Source: an uncultured Eubacteriales bacterium
GTDB lineage: Bacteria > Bacillota > Clostridia > Oscillospirales > Acutalibacteraceae
Length of the DNA: 64,000 nucleotides
Reading direction: 5' to 3'
NCBI GenBank assembly: GCA_934477125.1
Contig: CAKSOL010000003.1
Span: 62,001-126,000 of the forward strand
This document shows positions 1 to 8,369 of this stretch, in pieces. Made by a program: the position numbers and the translations under genes. Positions within the stretch are counted from its first letter, which is position 1. The number at the start of each line of letters is the position of its first letter. The notes beneath the pieces were generated by a model. That model made no database searches, was not told where the DNA came from, and worked only from the letters and a program-made list of their open reading frames with translations.

Positions 1-2
1 GC

Positions 3-359
3 CTTATGGGCGGAGCTAACGACGGCGGATACCTCAAACCGCCCATTGATAATTACGGATATCCGAAGCTGGCGTTTTATGCTCTTCAAAACGGATTTGC
101 GGAATTGAGCGCCTCTCTCGGAAGCTTTGATATTATCAAGGGACGTAATTTTTCCGTTAATCCCGTTATCTATGGTACAAATGAGGGAAAGCGCTATGAG
201 CTTACGATAAGGATTTTTGATTCGCAGCAGCATTTATGCTATGAAAAAACTCTTACTGCCGACGGAGCTCAGGGCAGCACCCGTTTCGGCATTCTGACGC
301 CGCAGCTGAATGTCAGCGGTTACTATTCCTCAGAGCTGAAAATTCGGATTGTTGAATAG
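3..359 (+). CDS. C-terminal part of a glycoside hydrolase (GH2/beta-galactosidase-like), truncated by the window edge
   Basis: The reading frame is open from the first bases and the first ATG (position 6) is internal, so the 5' part lies outside the window. The visible ~118 residues begin with a GGYLKPP...YGYPKLAFYAL segment, which resembles the end of the TIM barrel of GH2-type enzymes (a 'go and look at the paired residue, then K-AYYAL' pattern). About 80 residues of beta-rich C-terminal domain follow. The gene ends at a TAG and is followed by a strong bidirectional terminator at 475-522. The general family is inferred from this short tail only. Substrate and exact GH family cannot be judged. 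Confidence 0.55.
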   Translation, partial: LMGGANDGGYLKPPIDNYGYPKLAFYALQNGFAELSASLGSFDIIKGRNFSVNPVIYGTNEGKRYELTIRIFDSQQHLCYEKTLTADGAQGSTRFGILTPQLNVSGYYSSELKIRIVE

Positions 360-474
360 GAATGTTACGTTCCTGCTTGCCTAAACGGCGATATCCAGAT
401 TTGCGGTAAATATTCGGAAACTGCGTTAGATTTTACAGTCGGTTTATCACGCAGAAAATCAGCAATTATCGTGT

Positions 475-522
475 AAAAAAGGCTGCGGAATTTACTTTTT
501 GTGTAAGCTCCGCAGCCTTTTT
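475..522. terminator. Bidirectional Rho-independent terminator
   Basis: A perfect 9-bp GC-rich stem (ggctgcgga at 481-489 with tccgcagcc at 509-517) has a 19-nt loop. Six A precede it and five T follow, so it can terminate on both strands. It separates the plus-strand hydrolase ending at 359 from the minus-strand esterase ending at 538. The remainder of 360-474 shows no gene or clear motif. Confidence 0.85.
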
Positions 523-537
523 ATACGGCTTTGCTGT

Positions 538-1545
538 TTACCAAGAAACCATTTTGTCAAACTGATTCCACGCTTTTTCCTTATAAAAACGGTGTCCTTC
601 TTCGCCGGTGACAAGCGCGCAATTTTCCGGAACGCCCGCTGCGGTATATATTTTTTTTATGACAGCAAACGCCTGTCTTACTCCGCTTTCCGGGAAAATA
701 TCATCTTTTGCGCCGTTGACGACAATCAACCTGCGCGGAGCGATAGCTGCCGCCATATCGCCCATATCCATATATCTTGCAATGTCCGGGATAAAGTTGC
801 ACACGCAATGCGGCATAGCACAGATAGAGTCCTTGAAGGAGCAGACTGCGCAGGAGGAAATCGCAACCTTAATCCGTTCATCCAGACAGGCGGCATAATA
901 AGTAGATGTTCCTCCGCCGGAATTGCCGATGCAAATTATGCGCTCGCTGTCAATTTCGGGAAATGTAAGCGCTAAGTCGATAGCTCTTGAAATATCCAGG
1001 CAGCGCTCGCCTATGATTGTTTTGCCTACAAGCAAAGCATTCATTGCGGTAACATAGCATTTGGGACAGCTGAAATCCGGTGTGTTTTCTGCCAGAGCGG
1101 TGGCTCGCTCGCCCATGCCGCGCTGCTCAAGACAAAGCGCAGCAAAGCCTTTTTCGAGCGCCTGAGAGGCAAAATCGCGGTCTCCTCCGGGAAACGGCTT
1201 ACCGGGATAAGAGCGCCCTAATGAGACCTGCATACCGGGAGCATGTCCCTGAAGGCAAATTGCAAGGGGCAGTTTGCCCTTTTTGTTATTCGGTATACAT
1301 AGCAGGCATATGGCGTCAACGTCCCTTTCCGCCCTGAAACGTATCCGGTATTCGGTAAAATCGGATTCTGTATGCTTGTATTCAATTTCAGGGTTTAACG
1401 GAACTGACTCGGTACTTATTTTAAGCAGCTCGGTTAATTTGCTTTTAATGGCTTTTTGCTGGGATTTGAAATCTGCGAATTCATTAAAGGCTAAAATGGG
1501 CTTATCGGCAAGGATTGCAGAGTGACCTGAATCGGGAGAATACAT
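538..1545 (-). CDS. Alpha/beta-hydrolase, acetylxylan-esterase/dienelactone-hydrolase-like
   Basis: This 335-residue protein has a complete alpha/beta-hydrolase catalytic triad by motif. The nucleophile elbow is GNSGGG with Ser209, the acid is in NGAKDD (Asp281/282), and the base is His318 in GEEGH. A QGHAPGM segment near residue 99-105 fits the oxyanion region. Architecture and length match the acetylxylan-esterase-like group of dienelactone-hydrolase relatives, which remove acyl groups from sugars. No signal peptide is visible, so it probably acts in the cytoplasm on imported, acylated oligosaccharides (inference). A strong GGAGGAAAG ribosome site lies just upstream, and a sigma-A-type promoter is 49 bp before the start. 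It is the sole gene of its transcript, lying downstream of the AraC gene on the same strand. Confidence 0.8.
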   Translation of the reverse strand: MYSPDSGHSAILADKPILAFNEFADFKSQQKAIKSKLTELLKISTESVPLNPEIEYKHTESDFTEYRIRFRAERDVDAICLLCIPNNKKGKLPLAICLQGHAPGMQVSLGRSYPGKPFPGGDRDFASQALEKGFAALCLEQRGMGERATALAENTPDFSCPKCYVTAMNALLVGKTIIGERCLDISRAIDLALTFPEIDSERIICIGNSGGGTSTYYAACLDERIKVAISSCAVCSFKDSICAMPHCVCNFIPDIARYMDMGDMAAAIAPRRLIVVNGAKDDIFPESGVRQAFAVIKKIYTAAGVPENCALVTGEEGHRFYKEKAWNQFDKMVSW

Positions 1546-1593
1546 AATTATCTTTCCTCCAATGTCTGAAATGTAAGCACTTTCATTTTTGAT

Positions 1594-1622
1594 ATTATAG
1601 CATTATTCTTATATTAAGTCAA
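1594..1622 (-). promoter_or_regulatory. Sigma-A-type promoter for the esterase
   Basis: On the minus strand, TTGACT (1617-1622) and a perfect TATAAT (1594-1599) are separated by exactly 17 bp. The predicted start point lies about 40 nt before the esterase start codon at 1545. The esterase therefore has its own promoter and need not depend on read-through from the AraC gene. Confidence 0.8.
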
Positions 1623-1687
1623 ATGTCTGTTCGCTCGGTTTCCGATCTGAAAATGGTTTAGCGTTTCATATCCGGATATTTAACCCT

Positions 1688-2488
1688 TCAGCGGCGCTGA
1701 TTTATTCTGAAATCACGGGGAGAAAGCCCGGCGCTGCGCTTGAACTCGCGGCTGAAATTGCTGCTGTCCGAAAAGCCGCAGACCTTGACGATTTCGGAAA
1801 TGCTCAATGCCGTTCCTGCAAGCAATATTTTCGCTTTGGCAAGGCGCAGAGCTTTTAAATAATCCATAACGGAATAGCCGGTAACGGTTTTGAATATGTG
1901 CGAAAGATAGTATTTGCTTATATGATATTCGGCGGCAAGCCCGGTTAAATTATATGCTTTTGCGATATCATTTTCAAATTGCCGCTGAATTTTACTGACT
2001 GTTTCAAAAAACGGTATATCCGCAGCCGAAAACATTCCGGGATACTGTCTGTAAACGGCTATAAGCAGCATATCGAGCAGCATGGAAAGGGCTTCTTCCC
2101 TGTAAGGCGCGGTATTATTGAATTCCGCGTTGATTTTTTCAAAAATACCGGTTACCTCCGGTGACTGCATTTTTATCACTCTGCTGAAGCCCTTGGGTCG
2201 GTTTGAAAGCACCGAATAGAGACGGCTGTCCTTTACGGCGCTGTTTAGTATTTCGGGAGAAATTCTGATTTCGTATCTTTCATATTTTTCCCCGACCGAG
2301 GTTATCGAATGGGATTCCGTACGGCTGATGAAAATTAACGAGCCGCTTTCCAATTTATAGCTTTCATTATTGACGGCTATTTCCGCATTCCCGTTTAATA
2401 CATATAAAATCTGGTGCGTATCGTGATGGTGCGCACCGATTTTTTTAACAATATCAGAGTATTTAACGTTTCTTATATACGACTGCAT
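1688..2488 (-). CDS. AraC-family transcriptional regulator with cupin sensor domain
   Basis: This 266-residue regulator has an N-terminal cupin-like sugar-binding half, with a histidine-rich HHHDTH segment near residues 20-25. The C-terminal half holds two helix-turn-helix motifs (around AAEYHISKYYLSHIFK and ISEIVKVCGFSDSSNFSREFK), the AraC/XylS hallmark. It is transcribed divergently from the oxidoreductase operon at 2722, the usual layout for a local activator of a neighbouring catabolic operon. A GGAGGG ribosome site precedes the ATG. Its transcript appears to have a leader of about 115 nt containing a 10-bp hairpin. The ligand is unknown. Confidence 0.9.
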   Translation of the reverse strand: MQSYIRNVKYSDIVKKIGAHHHDTHQILYVLNGNAEIAVNNESYKLESGSLIFISRTESHSITSVGEKYERYEIRISPEILNSAVKDSRLYSVLSNRPKGFSRVIKMQSPEVTGIFEKINAEFNNTAPYREEALSMLLDMLLIAVYRQYPGMFSAADIPFFETVSKIQRQFENDIAKAYNLTGLAAEYHISKYYLSHIFKTVTGYSVMDYLKALRLAKAKILLAGTALSISEIVKVCGFSDSSNFSREFKRSAGLSPRDFRINQRR

Positions 2489-2522
2489 TATAATCCCTCC
2501 GTTTATATCAGCTGTTATACCG

Positions 2523-2556
2523 TTTCAGCCGCTCTATGGAGCTGGCGCGGCTGAAA
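2523..2556. other. 10-bp inverted repeat in the AraC leader
   Basis: tttcagccgc (2523-2532) and gcggctgaaa (2547-2556) are perfect inverted repeats around a 14-nt centre. The element lies between the predicted minus-strand promoter (2613-2640) and the AraC start at 2488, so it would fold in the 5' leader. There is no U-tract, so it is not a terminator. It may be an operator or an mRNA structure. Confidence 0.5.
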
Positions 2557-2612
2557 GCCGCAAAACCGCAGGGCTTTGGGTCAGTACTCTGCTCCGCCGC
2601 CTGCATAAAGTC

Positions 2613-2640
2613 ATTATATCATATTATCACAAAAAAGCAA
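2613..2640 (-). promoter_or_regulatory. Predicted promoter of the AraC gene
   Basis: On the minus strand TTGCTT (2635-2640) is followed after 16 bp by TATAAT (2613-2618). It would give a leader of about 115 nt before the AraC start codon. Confidence 0.55.
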
Positions 2641-2669
2641 GATTTACATAATATGAAGCAATATAAATA

Positions 2670-2698
2670 TTGTTATGCCGACTGCCGATTATTATAAT
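2670..2698 (+). promoter_or_regulatory. Predicted promoter of the oxidoreductase operon
   Basis: TTGTTA (2670-2675), a 17-bp spacer and a perfect TATAAT (2693-2698) stand just before the ribosome site (aaagaggtgg) of the gene starting at 2722. The weak -35 box is consistent with a promoter that needs the divergent AraC activator. Confidence 0.7.
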
Positions 2699-2721
2699 AA
2701 AAATTAAAGAGGTGGCTTATA

Positions 2722-4047
2722 ATGGTGAGAAAGGTATATACATCTAAAGAGGAATTTGAAACGCAAAATTTACAGCTTAAAACAAATCTTCCCTATTCGG
2801 AAAACACGGCGGTTTTAGGTGAAAAATACACAATCGGCAGCAAGACGGCGCATAACCGCCTTGTCTGTCAGGCGATGGAGGGCTGCGACGGCACGCCGGA
2901 CGGCAGACCCGGCGAGCTGACCAAAAGGCGCTACAACCGCTTTGCCGAGGGCGGCGCCGGAATCATATGGTTCGAGGCTACCGCCGTTTTGGAGGAGGGC
3001 AGAGCCAACCCCCGCCAGCTTTACATAAACGAAAATACGCTTGACAGCTTTAAAAAGCAGGTTGCGGACATTAAGGAAGCCGCATTGAAAGCCAACGGCT
3101 ATGAGCCGCTTGTTATTATGCAGACGACACATTCCGGCAGATATTCAAAGCCGCAGGGCGTTCCGGCGCCGCTTATCGCCTATAACAGTCCGGTTCTCGA
3201 AAAGGATAACCCTATTCCGGCTGACAGGATTGTTACCGACGAATACTTAGACCGCGTCGGCGAGGCGCTGATAAACGGAGCGCGGCTTGCCGAAAAAGCC
3301 GGGTTCGACGGCGTGGATATAAAATGCTGCCACAGATACCTGAATTCGGAGCTGCTTTCGGCTTATACCCGGAAAGGAAAATACGGCGGCTCGTTTGAAA
3401 ACCGTACAAGACTTCTCCGGGAGAGCATAAAGGGAGCGATTGAAAGCTGTTCTGGCGATTTTCTGGTGTCCTCAAGACTTAACGTATACGACGGATTTGA
3501 GTACCCTTACGGCTTCGGCGTATCGGAAAACGGCGGTCTTGAATTTGACAGCGCCGAGCCGAGCCGGCTCATTGCGGAGCTTTACGGTCAGGGCGTCCGG
3601 ATTTTAAATATAACTATGGGCAACCCTTATTTCAATCCGCATATAAACCGTCCTTTTGCGCAGGGCGGATATACTGCGGCGGAGCATCCTTTGGAGGGCG
3701 TTGCGCGTGTGTTGAACGGCACGGCGGAATTAAAGGCGGCGGTTCCGCAGATGGCGGTAATCTGCTCGGCTGTGTCCTATCTGGGAACTGCGGCTCCCGG
3801 AGTGGTTTCGGCTTTTATAGGCGAGGGCAAATTTGATTTTGCAGGCTTTGGAAGAACCGCCTTTGCCTATCCGGATTTTGCGTCGGACATAATTAAAAAC
3901 GGCTGTATGGATAAGAACAAAATTTGCATATGCTGTTCAAAATGCACCGAAATAATGCGTACAAAGGGCGGCACGCCCGGCTGCGTTATAAGGGACAGGG
4001 ACGTGTATATGCCGATATATAAGAAACAGTGCGGAGGTAACAGATAA
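2722..4047 (+). CDS. NADH:flavin oxidoreductase (old yellow enzyme family, single barrel with Fe-S cysteines)
   Basis: This 441-residue protein carries hallmarks of the OYE/Oxidored_FMN TIM barrel: a QTTHSGRYSKP segment near 134-144, H-x-Y-L...SELLS near 204-213 and YGGSFENRTR at 221-230. The C-terminus has a cysteine cluster (Cys402, 404, 405, 408 and 421) matching the [4Fe-4S] loop of 2,4-dienoyl-CoA reductase-type enzymes. However, the pyridine-nucleotide domains that follow in that ~670-residue family are absent. The enzyme probably binds FMN and one Fe-S cluster and reduces or oxidises an activated C=C or keto compound. It opens an operon whose next genes start within 1-nt overlaps, and one of them encodes a separate FAD protein that could be its electron partner (inference). 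The substrate is unknown. Confidence 0.85.
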   Translation: MVRKVYTSKEEFETQNLQLKTNLPYSENTAVLGEKYTIGSKTAHNRLVCQAMEGCDGTPDGRPGELTKRRYNRFAEGGAGIIWFEATAVLEEGRANPRQLYINENTLDSFKKQVADIKEAALKANGYEPLVIMQTTHSGRYSKPQGVPAPLIAYNSPVLEKDNPIPADRIVTDEYLDRVGEALINGARLAEKAGFDGVDIKCCHRYLNSELLSAYTRKGKYGGSFENRTRLLRESIKGAIESCSGDFLVSSRLNVYDGFEYPYGFGVSENGGLEFDSAEPSRLIAELYGQGVRILNITMGNPYFNPHINRPFAQGGYTAAEHPLEGVARVLNGTAELKAAVPQMAVICSAVSYLGTAAPGVVSAFIGEGKFDFAGFGRTAFAYPDFASDIIKNGCMDKNKICICCSKCTEIMRTKGGTPGCVIRDRDVYMPIYKKQCGGNR

Positions 4048-4784
4048 TGAAAAAGACAGCGTTGGTAACGGGAGTTGCGGGAGGAATAGGCTTTGCAACC
4101 GCCGAAAAGCTTTTGGAAAACGGAGTGTCGGTTGTCGGAATGGATATACTGCCCGAAATGCTCAGGGAATTAAAGGGAGATTTTACATACGTAAGGGGCG
4201 ATTTGAGCAAAAAGAGCGACAGGGAAAATTATGTTGAAACCGCCCTCAGAAAATACGGCAGGATAGATATTCTCGTAAATGTTGCCGGAGTAGCTCCCAA
4301 GGTCAGGAACGATATTCTTGAAATGACCGAGGAGTCCTATGATTTCGTAATGAATATCAACACCAAGGGTACAATGTTTTTAACGCAGTCGGTCGCAAGG
4401 GCAATGATTAAAAACGAGGGCGAAAGCAAGGGAAGCATAGTCAATATTTCCTCAATGTCGGGCTATACAAGCAGCACCTCCCGCGGCGAATACTGCATTT
4501 CAAAGGCTGGAGTTACAATGATAACCGCCCTTTTTGCCGACCGCCTCGCCGAATACGGTATCGCGGTAAACGAAATTCGCCCCGGCATAATCGCAACCGG
4601 TATGACCGATAAGGTAAAGGCAAAATACGACGCGCTGATTGACGGCGGACTTTTGCCAATAAAGCGCTGGGGCAAGCCGCAGGATATTGCAAGCGCGGTA
4701 TGGACTCTCGCCAACGGCTCGCTGCCCTATGTAACGGGACAGTCGATAGATGTTGACGGCGGCTTCCATATAAGGAGACTCTGA
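4047..4784 (+). CDS. Short-chain dehydrogenase/reductase
   Basis: This is a classical SDR of 245 residues. It has the cofactor-binding TGVAGGIG (8-15), NVAG (78-81), a catalytic serine near 136, Tyr149 and Lys153 in YCISKAG, and a C-terminal GQSIDVDGG typical of 3-oxoacyl-ACP-reductase/sugar-dehydrogenase-like members. Its start overlaps the preceding stop by one base (taATG), so translation is coupled to the OYE gene. A role in oxidising a secondary alcohol of the pathway sugar or aglycone to a ketone is plausible from the neighbourhood, but the substrate cannot be read from sequence. Confidence 0.9.
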   Translation: MKKTALVTGVAGGIGFATAEKLLENGVSVVGMDILPEMLRELKGDFTYVRGDLSKKSDRENYVETALRKYGRIDILVNVAGVAPKVRNDILEMTEESYDFVMNINTKGTMFLTQSVARAMIKNEGESKGSIVNISSMSGYTSSTSRGEYCISKAGVTMITALFADRLAEYGIAVNEIRPGIIATGMTDKVKAKYDALIDGGLLPIKRWGKPQDIASAVWTLANGSLPYVTGQSIDVDGGFHIRRL

Positions 4785-6685
4785 TGAAGGTTTACACATA
4801 TGACTGCCTTGTAATCGGAACCGGAGCGGCCGGCTATAATGCCGCCTGCCGCCTGAAGCAGTTCGGAAAAAACGCCGCAATAGTAACCGAGGCGGTAAAC
4901 TGCGGAACATCGCGCAATACCGGCAGCGACAAGCAGACCTATTATAAGCTGGGACTCGGAGGCGACAGCCCCGACAGCGTTTATAAAATGGCGGAAAACC
5001 TGTTTGCAGGCGGTAGTGTGGACGGCGACAACGCGCTTTGCGAGGCAGCGCTGTCCGTCCGTTCGTTTATGAACCTCTGCGAGCTGGGAGTGGAATTCCC
5101 GGTAAACCGCTACGGCGAATACGTCGGCTATAAAACCGACCACGACCCATACGCGCGTGCAACAAGCGCCGGACCGCTTACCTCCAAATTTATGACCGAG
5201 GCTCTGCAAAAAAATGCGCAAAGGCTCGGAGTTGAGGTGTTAAGCGGCTATCTTGCGGTTGAAATATTAAAATACGGCGGCGCGGTCTGCGGACTGCTGT
5301 GTATTGAAAAGTCAAGCGGCGATTTGGTCGGCTTTAAGTGCGCCGATATCATAATGGCAACAGGCGGTCCTGCCGGGATTTATGCCGACAGCGTTTATCC
5401 CGAATGTCACACCGGCACAACCGGTCTTGCGCTGCTCGCCGGAGCAAAGGCTCAGAACCTTACCGAGTGGCAGTACGGTCTGGCGTCGGTTCATCCGCGG
5501 TGGAACGTTTCGGGGACATATATGCAGGTTTTGCCGCGCTTTGTCTCGGTTGACTGCGACGGTAACGAGTATGAATTTCTCGGCGATTACTTTCAGGATA
5601 AGTACGAGGCGCTTTCAACGGTGTTCTTAAAGGGATATCAATGGCCGTTCGACTCGAAAAAGGTACTCGATGGGTCGTCGGTAATCGATTTGCTCGTATA
5701 CCGCGAATGTGTTCTGAAAAAGCGCCGGGTATATCTTGATTTTTCCAAAAACCCCTTTAATATGGCTGAAATCGAGTATAATAAGCTGTCAATGGAGGCG
5801 TTTGAATATTTAAGCAAAGCCGGGGCGTGCTTCGGAACTCCGATTGAGCGGCTTGAAAAGATGAATTTTCCTGCGATTGAGCTTTACAGAAGCAAGGGAC
5901 TTGATATTTCAAAGGAATATCTGGAAATTGCCCTTTGCGCTCAGCATAATAACGGCGGTATCGCGGTTGATATGTGGTGGCAGACATCTGTTAAAGGATT
6001 GTTCGCGGCAGGAGAATGCGCCGGTACTCACGGAGTAACGAGACCGGGAGGCTCGGCGCTCAACGCAGGACAGGTCGGCTCGCTGAGAGCGGCGCAGTAT
6101 ATTTCCCGAAACGGAAACGCGCTTATAGACGACAGCGAGTTTATAAGGATACTTGAAACGGCGGAAAACAAACATAATAAAAAGCTTGAAAAAATCAGTA
6201 AATCATACGATAATATAAACGGACTGATTTATAAAGCACAGCGCAGAATGAGCGATAACGCGGCGGCTATCCGCAGCAGGACAAACATTGAAAGCGCTTT
6301 GAGGGAAACCGAAAAAGACTTAACCGGCATTTGCGAAAAGGCGGGAATTAACGAAAATTCCGGACTTTATAAATTCTATAAGCTAAAGGATATTCTTGTA
6401 ACTCAATGCGCGGTGCTTACGGCTATGCTTGAATACGCCGACACCGTAGGCAAAACCAGAGGGTCGTCGCTTTGCCGCGATGAAAACGGCAGACTCCGCA
6501 GCGGTTTGGAGGAAGTATTCCGTTTTACCGAGGAAAACGGCGATACGCACGACAAGGTTCAGGAAACCGCTCTTTCGGACGGTAAATTCAGCTGCCGCTG
6601 GCGGGCTGTCCGAGCCATACCGCAGAATAATGACTTTTTTGAAAATGTCTGGCGCGGATACAGGGATAACGGGAATATTTATTGA
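4784..6685 (+). CDS. FAD-dependent oxidoreductase, fumarate reductase/succinate dehydrogenase flavoprotein family
   Basis: This 633-residue flavoprotein has the N-terminal dinucleotide motif VIGTGAAG (10-17). It also has a mid-protein MATGGPAG segment, and the C-terminal FAD contact LFAAGECAGTHGVTRPGGSALNAGQ typical of the FrdA/SdhA/aspartate-oxidase family (quoted here only as a family-type block at about residues 406-430). A C-terminal helical extension is present. It overlaps the preceding SDR stop by one base. There is no signal peptide or haem-binding CXXCH, so it is cytoplasmic, unlike periplasmic fumarate reductases. With the OYE and SDR it forms a three-oxidoreductase set. It may act as a dehydrogenase or reductase on a C-C bond next to a carbonyl (inference). 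Confidence 0.85.
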   Translation: MKVYTYDCLVIGTGAAGYNAACRLKQFGKNAAIVTEAVNCGTSRNTGSDKQTYYKLGLGGDSPDSVYKMAENLFAGGSVDGDNALCEAALSVRSFMNLCELGVEFPVNRYGEYVGYKTDHDPYARATSAGPLTSKFMTEALQKNAQRLGVEVLSGYLAVEILKYGGAVCGLLCIEKSSGDLVGFKCADIIMATGGPAGIYADSVYPECHTGTTGLALLAGAKAQNLTEWQYGLASVHPRWNVSGTYMQVLPRFVSVDCDGNEYEFLGDYFQDKYEALSTVFLKGYQWPFDSKKVLDGSSVIDLLVYRECVLKKRRVYLDFSKNPFNMAEIEYNKLSMEAFEYLSKAGACFGTPIERLEKMNFPAIELYRSKGLDISKEYLEIALCAQHNNGGIAVDMWWQTSVKGLFAAGECAGTHGVTRPGGSALNAGQVGSLRAAQYISRNGNALIDDSEFIRILETAENKHNKKLEKISKSYDNINGLIYKAQRRMSDNAAAIRSRTNIESALRETEKDLTGICEKAGINENSGLYKFYKLKDILVTQCAVLTAMLEYADTVGKTRGSSLCRDENGRLRSGLEEVFRFTEENGDTHDKVQETALSDGKFSCRWRAVRAIPQNNDFFENVWRGYRDNGNIY

Positions 6686-6698
6686 CGGGTGGAGCAAT

Positions 6699-8366
6699 AT
6701 GAAGGAACAGTATCTCGATATTATGGAAAAAGCGCTTGCCGCATACACGCAGGAGCGTATAAGAGATTATATCGGCGAGGTAAGGCGCGACGGTCTTTCG
6801 GAGCACGGCTTTCCGCGCCTTGCCGTAAATATCGGTATTCTCATAGCCTGCGGCCGCAGAAAAGAGCTGCTTGATACCTTTACCGAAATGATGGATATTT
6901 GCTGCGATGAAATCCCAAAGCATAAAACCCAAAGCGATTTTTCGGTGCGCGAGGTGTGCTGCTGCCTTATGCTGCTGGAGAAAAAACGGATTGTAAGCGA
7001 TGAGCTTTTAAGAAAATGGAAGGCTCAGATGACCTCGTTTGACCCGTGGCGGCTTTATACCGTTGTGGCGAAGTCGCCCGACACCCCTATCGGTAATTGG
7101 GCGATGTTTGCCGCTGTCAGCGAATTTGTCCGCGGCGTATACTGCGGTATTGATACAACCGAATTTGTCGATTGGCAGATATCCTCGCAGCTGCTTTCTC
7201 TCGACTGCAACGGTATGTATCAGGATGACCCGCCTGTTAAAAATCCTATGGTTTACGACCTTGTTCCGCGTCAGCTTATGGCATTTCTGCTGATGTTCGG
7301 TTATAAAGGAAAATTCGCCGAAAGAATAGAAAACGCGCTCGACAGCGCCGCAGAGCTTACGCTTAAAATGCAGTCGGTAACCGGAGAAATACCCTACGGC
7401 GGAAGAAGCAATCAGTTTCTCAATAACGAGCCGATGCTGATAGCCTATTGCGAGCTTGAGGCAGCAAGATATGCGCGCAGGGGCGATATAAGGAGAGCAG
7501 GGAAATTCAAGGCTGCGGCGGCGCTTGCTGCCGAAAGAACTCTCGGCTATCTGAACAGAAAGCCGATAAGCCATATAAAGAACAGATACGATATCAGCAC
7601 CCATATCGGCTGCGAGGATTACGGATACTTCAATAAATATATGATAACGGTGGCATCAAACATATATATGGGATATCTGTTTGCCGACGATTCCGTTATT
7701 CCTGCCGTTTCACCGGCTGAAAGGGGCGGCTATGCCATCAGCACAAGCGACCGGTTCCATAAGACATTCTTAAATGCCGGCGGATATTTTATCGAGCTTG
7801 ACACTAACGCAGATTTGCATTATGATGCAAACGGGCTCGGGCGTGTCCATAAAAAGGGCTGTTCGCCGGTTGTATGCCTGTCCGTGCCGTTTCCGTCCTG
7901 TCCGAATTATACCTTGGAAAGGGAAAATCCGGGCGCGATGTCGATATGCTGCTATGCCGAAAGCGGCGGCAGAATTTTGCTCGGCTCGGAGGAATACGCC
8001 GAATACGAGCTTTTGAACAGCTTTGCTGACGAAAATACCGCGTCGGCAGTATTCAGCTGTAAGCTTTCCGACAGCATTACCGTAAGACAGGAATACCGTC
8101 TGTCCGAAAACGGTCTTGATATATCTCTTTCTGGTGCGGAAAACATAGGATTTATGCTGCCGGTGTTTGATTTTGACGGCGCGGAAAATACCGCCGTTGC
8201 GGTATCGGAAAAATCGGTTTCAGCAGAATATGACGGCTCGGTCTGCGTTTACAGCTTTGACGGGCGGCTTTCTCCGGATTATAAATACTATTGCAACCGA
8301 AACGGAAGATACAGGGTATATTCCGTTGAGACAAAGCATCTGCATATAGAAATTAAGGGGGAGTAA
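6699..8366 (+). CDS. Uncharacterised protein, probable (alpha/alpha) toroid plus beta-sandwich, lyase/hydrolase-like
   Basis: The frame is open from 6480. However, the ATG at 6699 follows a gggtggag ribosome site and begins just after the flavoprotein stop, so the gene is 555 residues. The first ~330 residues are helix-rich with repeated aromatic pairs (NWAMFAAVSEFVRG, YDLVPRQLMAFLLMFGY, GGRSNQFLNNEPMLIAYCELEAARYARRGD). That is the texture of an (alpha/alpha) barrel as in heparinase-like lyases and related hydrolases. The remaining ~220 residues are beta-rich, beginning near HYDANGLGRVHKKG. No signal peptide is seen, so it should act on imported oligosaccharide. I do not recognise the exact family. 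A role as intracellular polysaccharide lyase or unsaturated-sugar hydrolase is inference from fold texture and context. Confidence 0.6.
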   Translation: MKEQYLDIMEKALAAYTQERIRDYIGEVRRDGLSEHGFPRLAVNIGILIACGRRKELLDTFTEMMDICCDEIPKHKTQSDFSVREVCCCLMLLEKKRIVSDELLRKWKAQMTSFDPWRLYTVVAKSPDTPIGNWAMFAAVSEFVRGVYCGIDTTEFVDWQISSQLLSLDCNGMYQDDPPVKNPMVYDLVPRQLMAFLLMFGYKGKFAERIENALDSAAELTLKMQSVTGEIPYGGRSNQFLNNEPMLIAYCELEAARYARRGDIRRAGKFKAAAALAAERTLGYLNRKPISHIKNRYDISTHIGCEDYGYFNKYMITVASNIYMGYLFADDSVIPAVSPAERGGYAISTSDRFHKTFLNAGGYFIELDTNADLHYDANGLGRVHKKGCSPVVCLSVPFPSCPNYTLERENPGAMSICCYAESGGRILLGSEEYAEYELLNSFADENTASAVFSCKLSDSITVRQEYRLSENGLDISLSGAENIGFMLPVFDFDGAENTAVAVSEKSVSAEYDGSVCVYSFDGRLSPDYKYYCNRNGRYRVYSVETKHLHIEIKGE

Positions 8367-8369
8367 AAA

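Noticed and set aside
538..975. Long plus-strand ORFs opposite the esterase and similar shadows elsewhere
   Set aside because: They have no ribosome sites, no recognisable protein features, and lie antisense to clear genes with family motifs.
2523..2556. Riboswitch in the AraC leader
   Set aside because: Only one simple inverted repeat is visible, with no multi-stem core or expression platform.
2722..6685. OYE, SDR and flavoprotein set read as a bile-acid 7-dehydroxylation operon
   Set aside because: The enzyme families coincide, but no CoA ligase, CoA transferase, BaiE-like dehydratase or bile-acid transporter is present, and the downstream genes are sugar-type.
6480..6698. Upstream extension of the 6699 gene to an ATG at 6480
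   Set aside because: It would overlap the flavoprotein gene by about 200 bp. The ATG at 6699 has a ribosome site and follows the flavoprotein stop.
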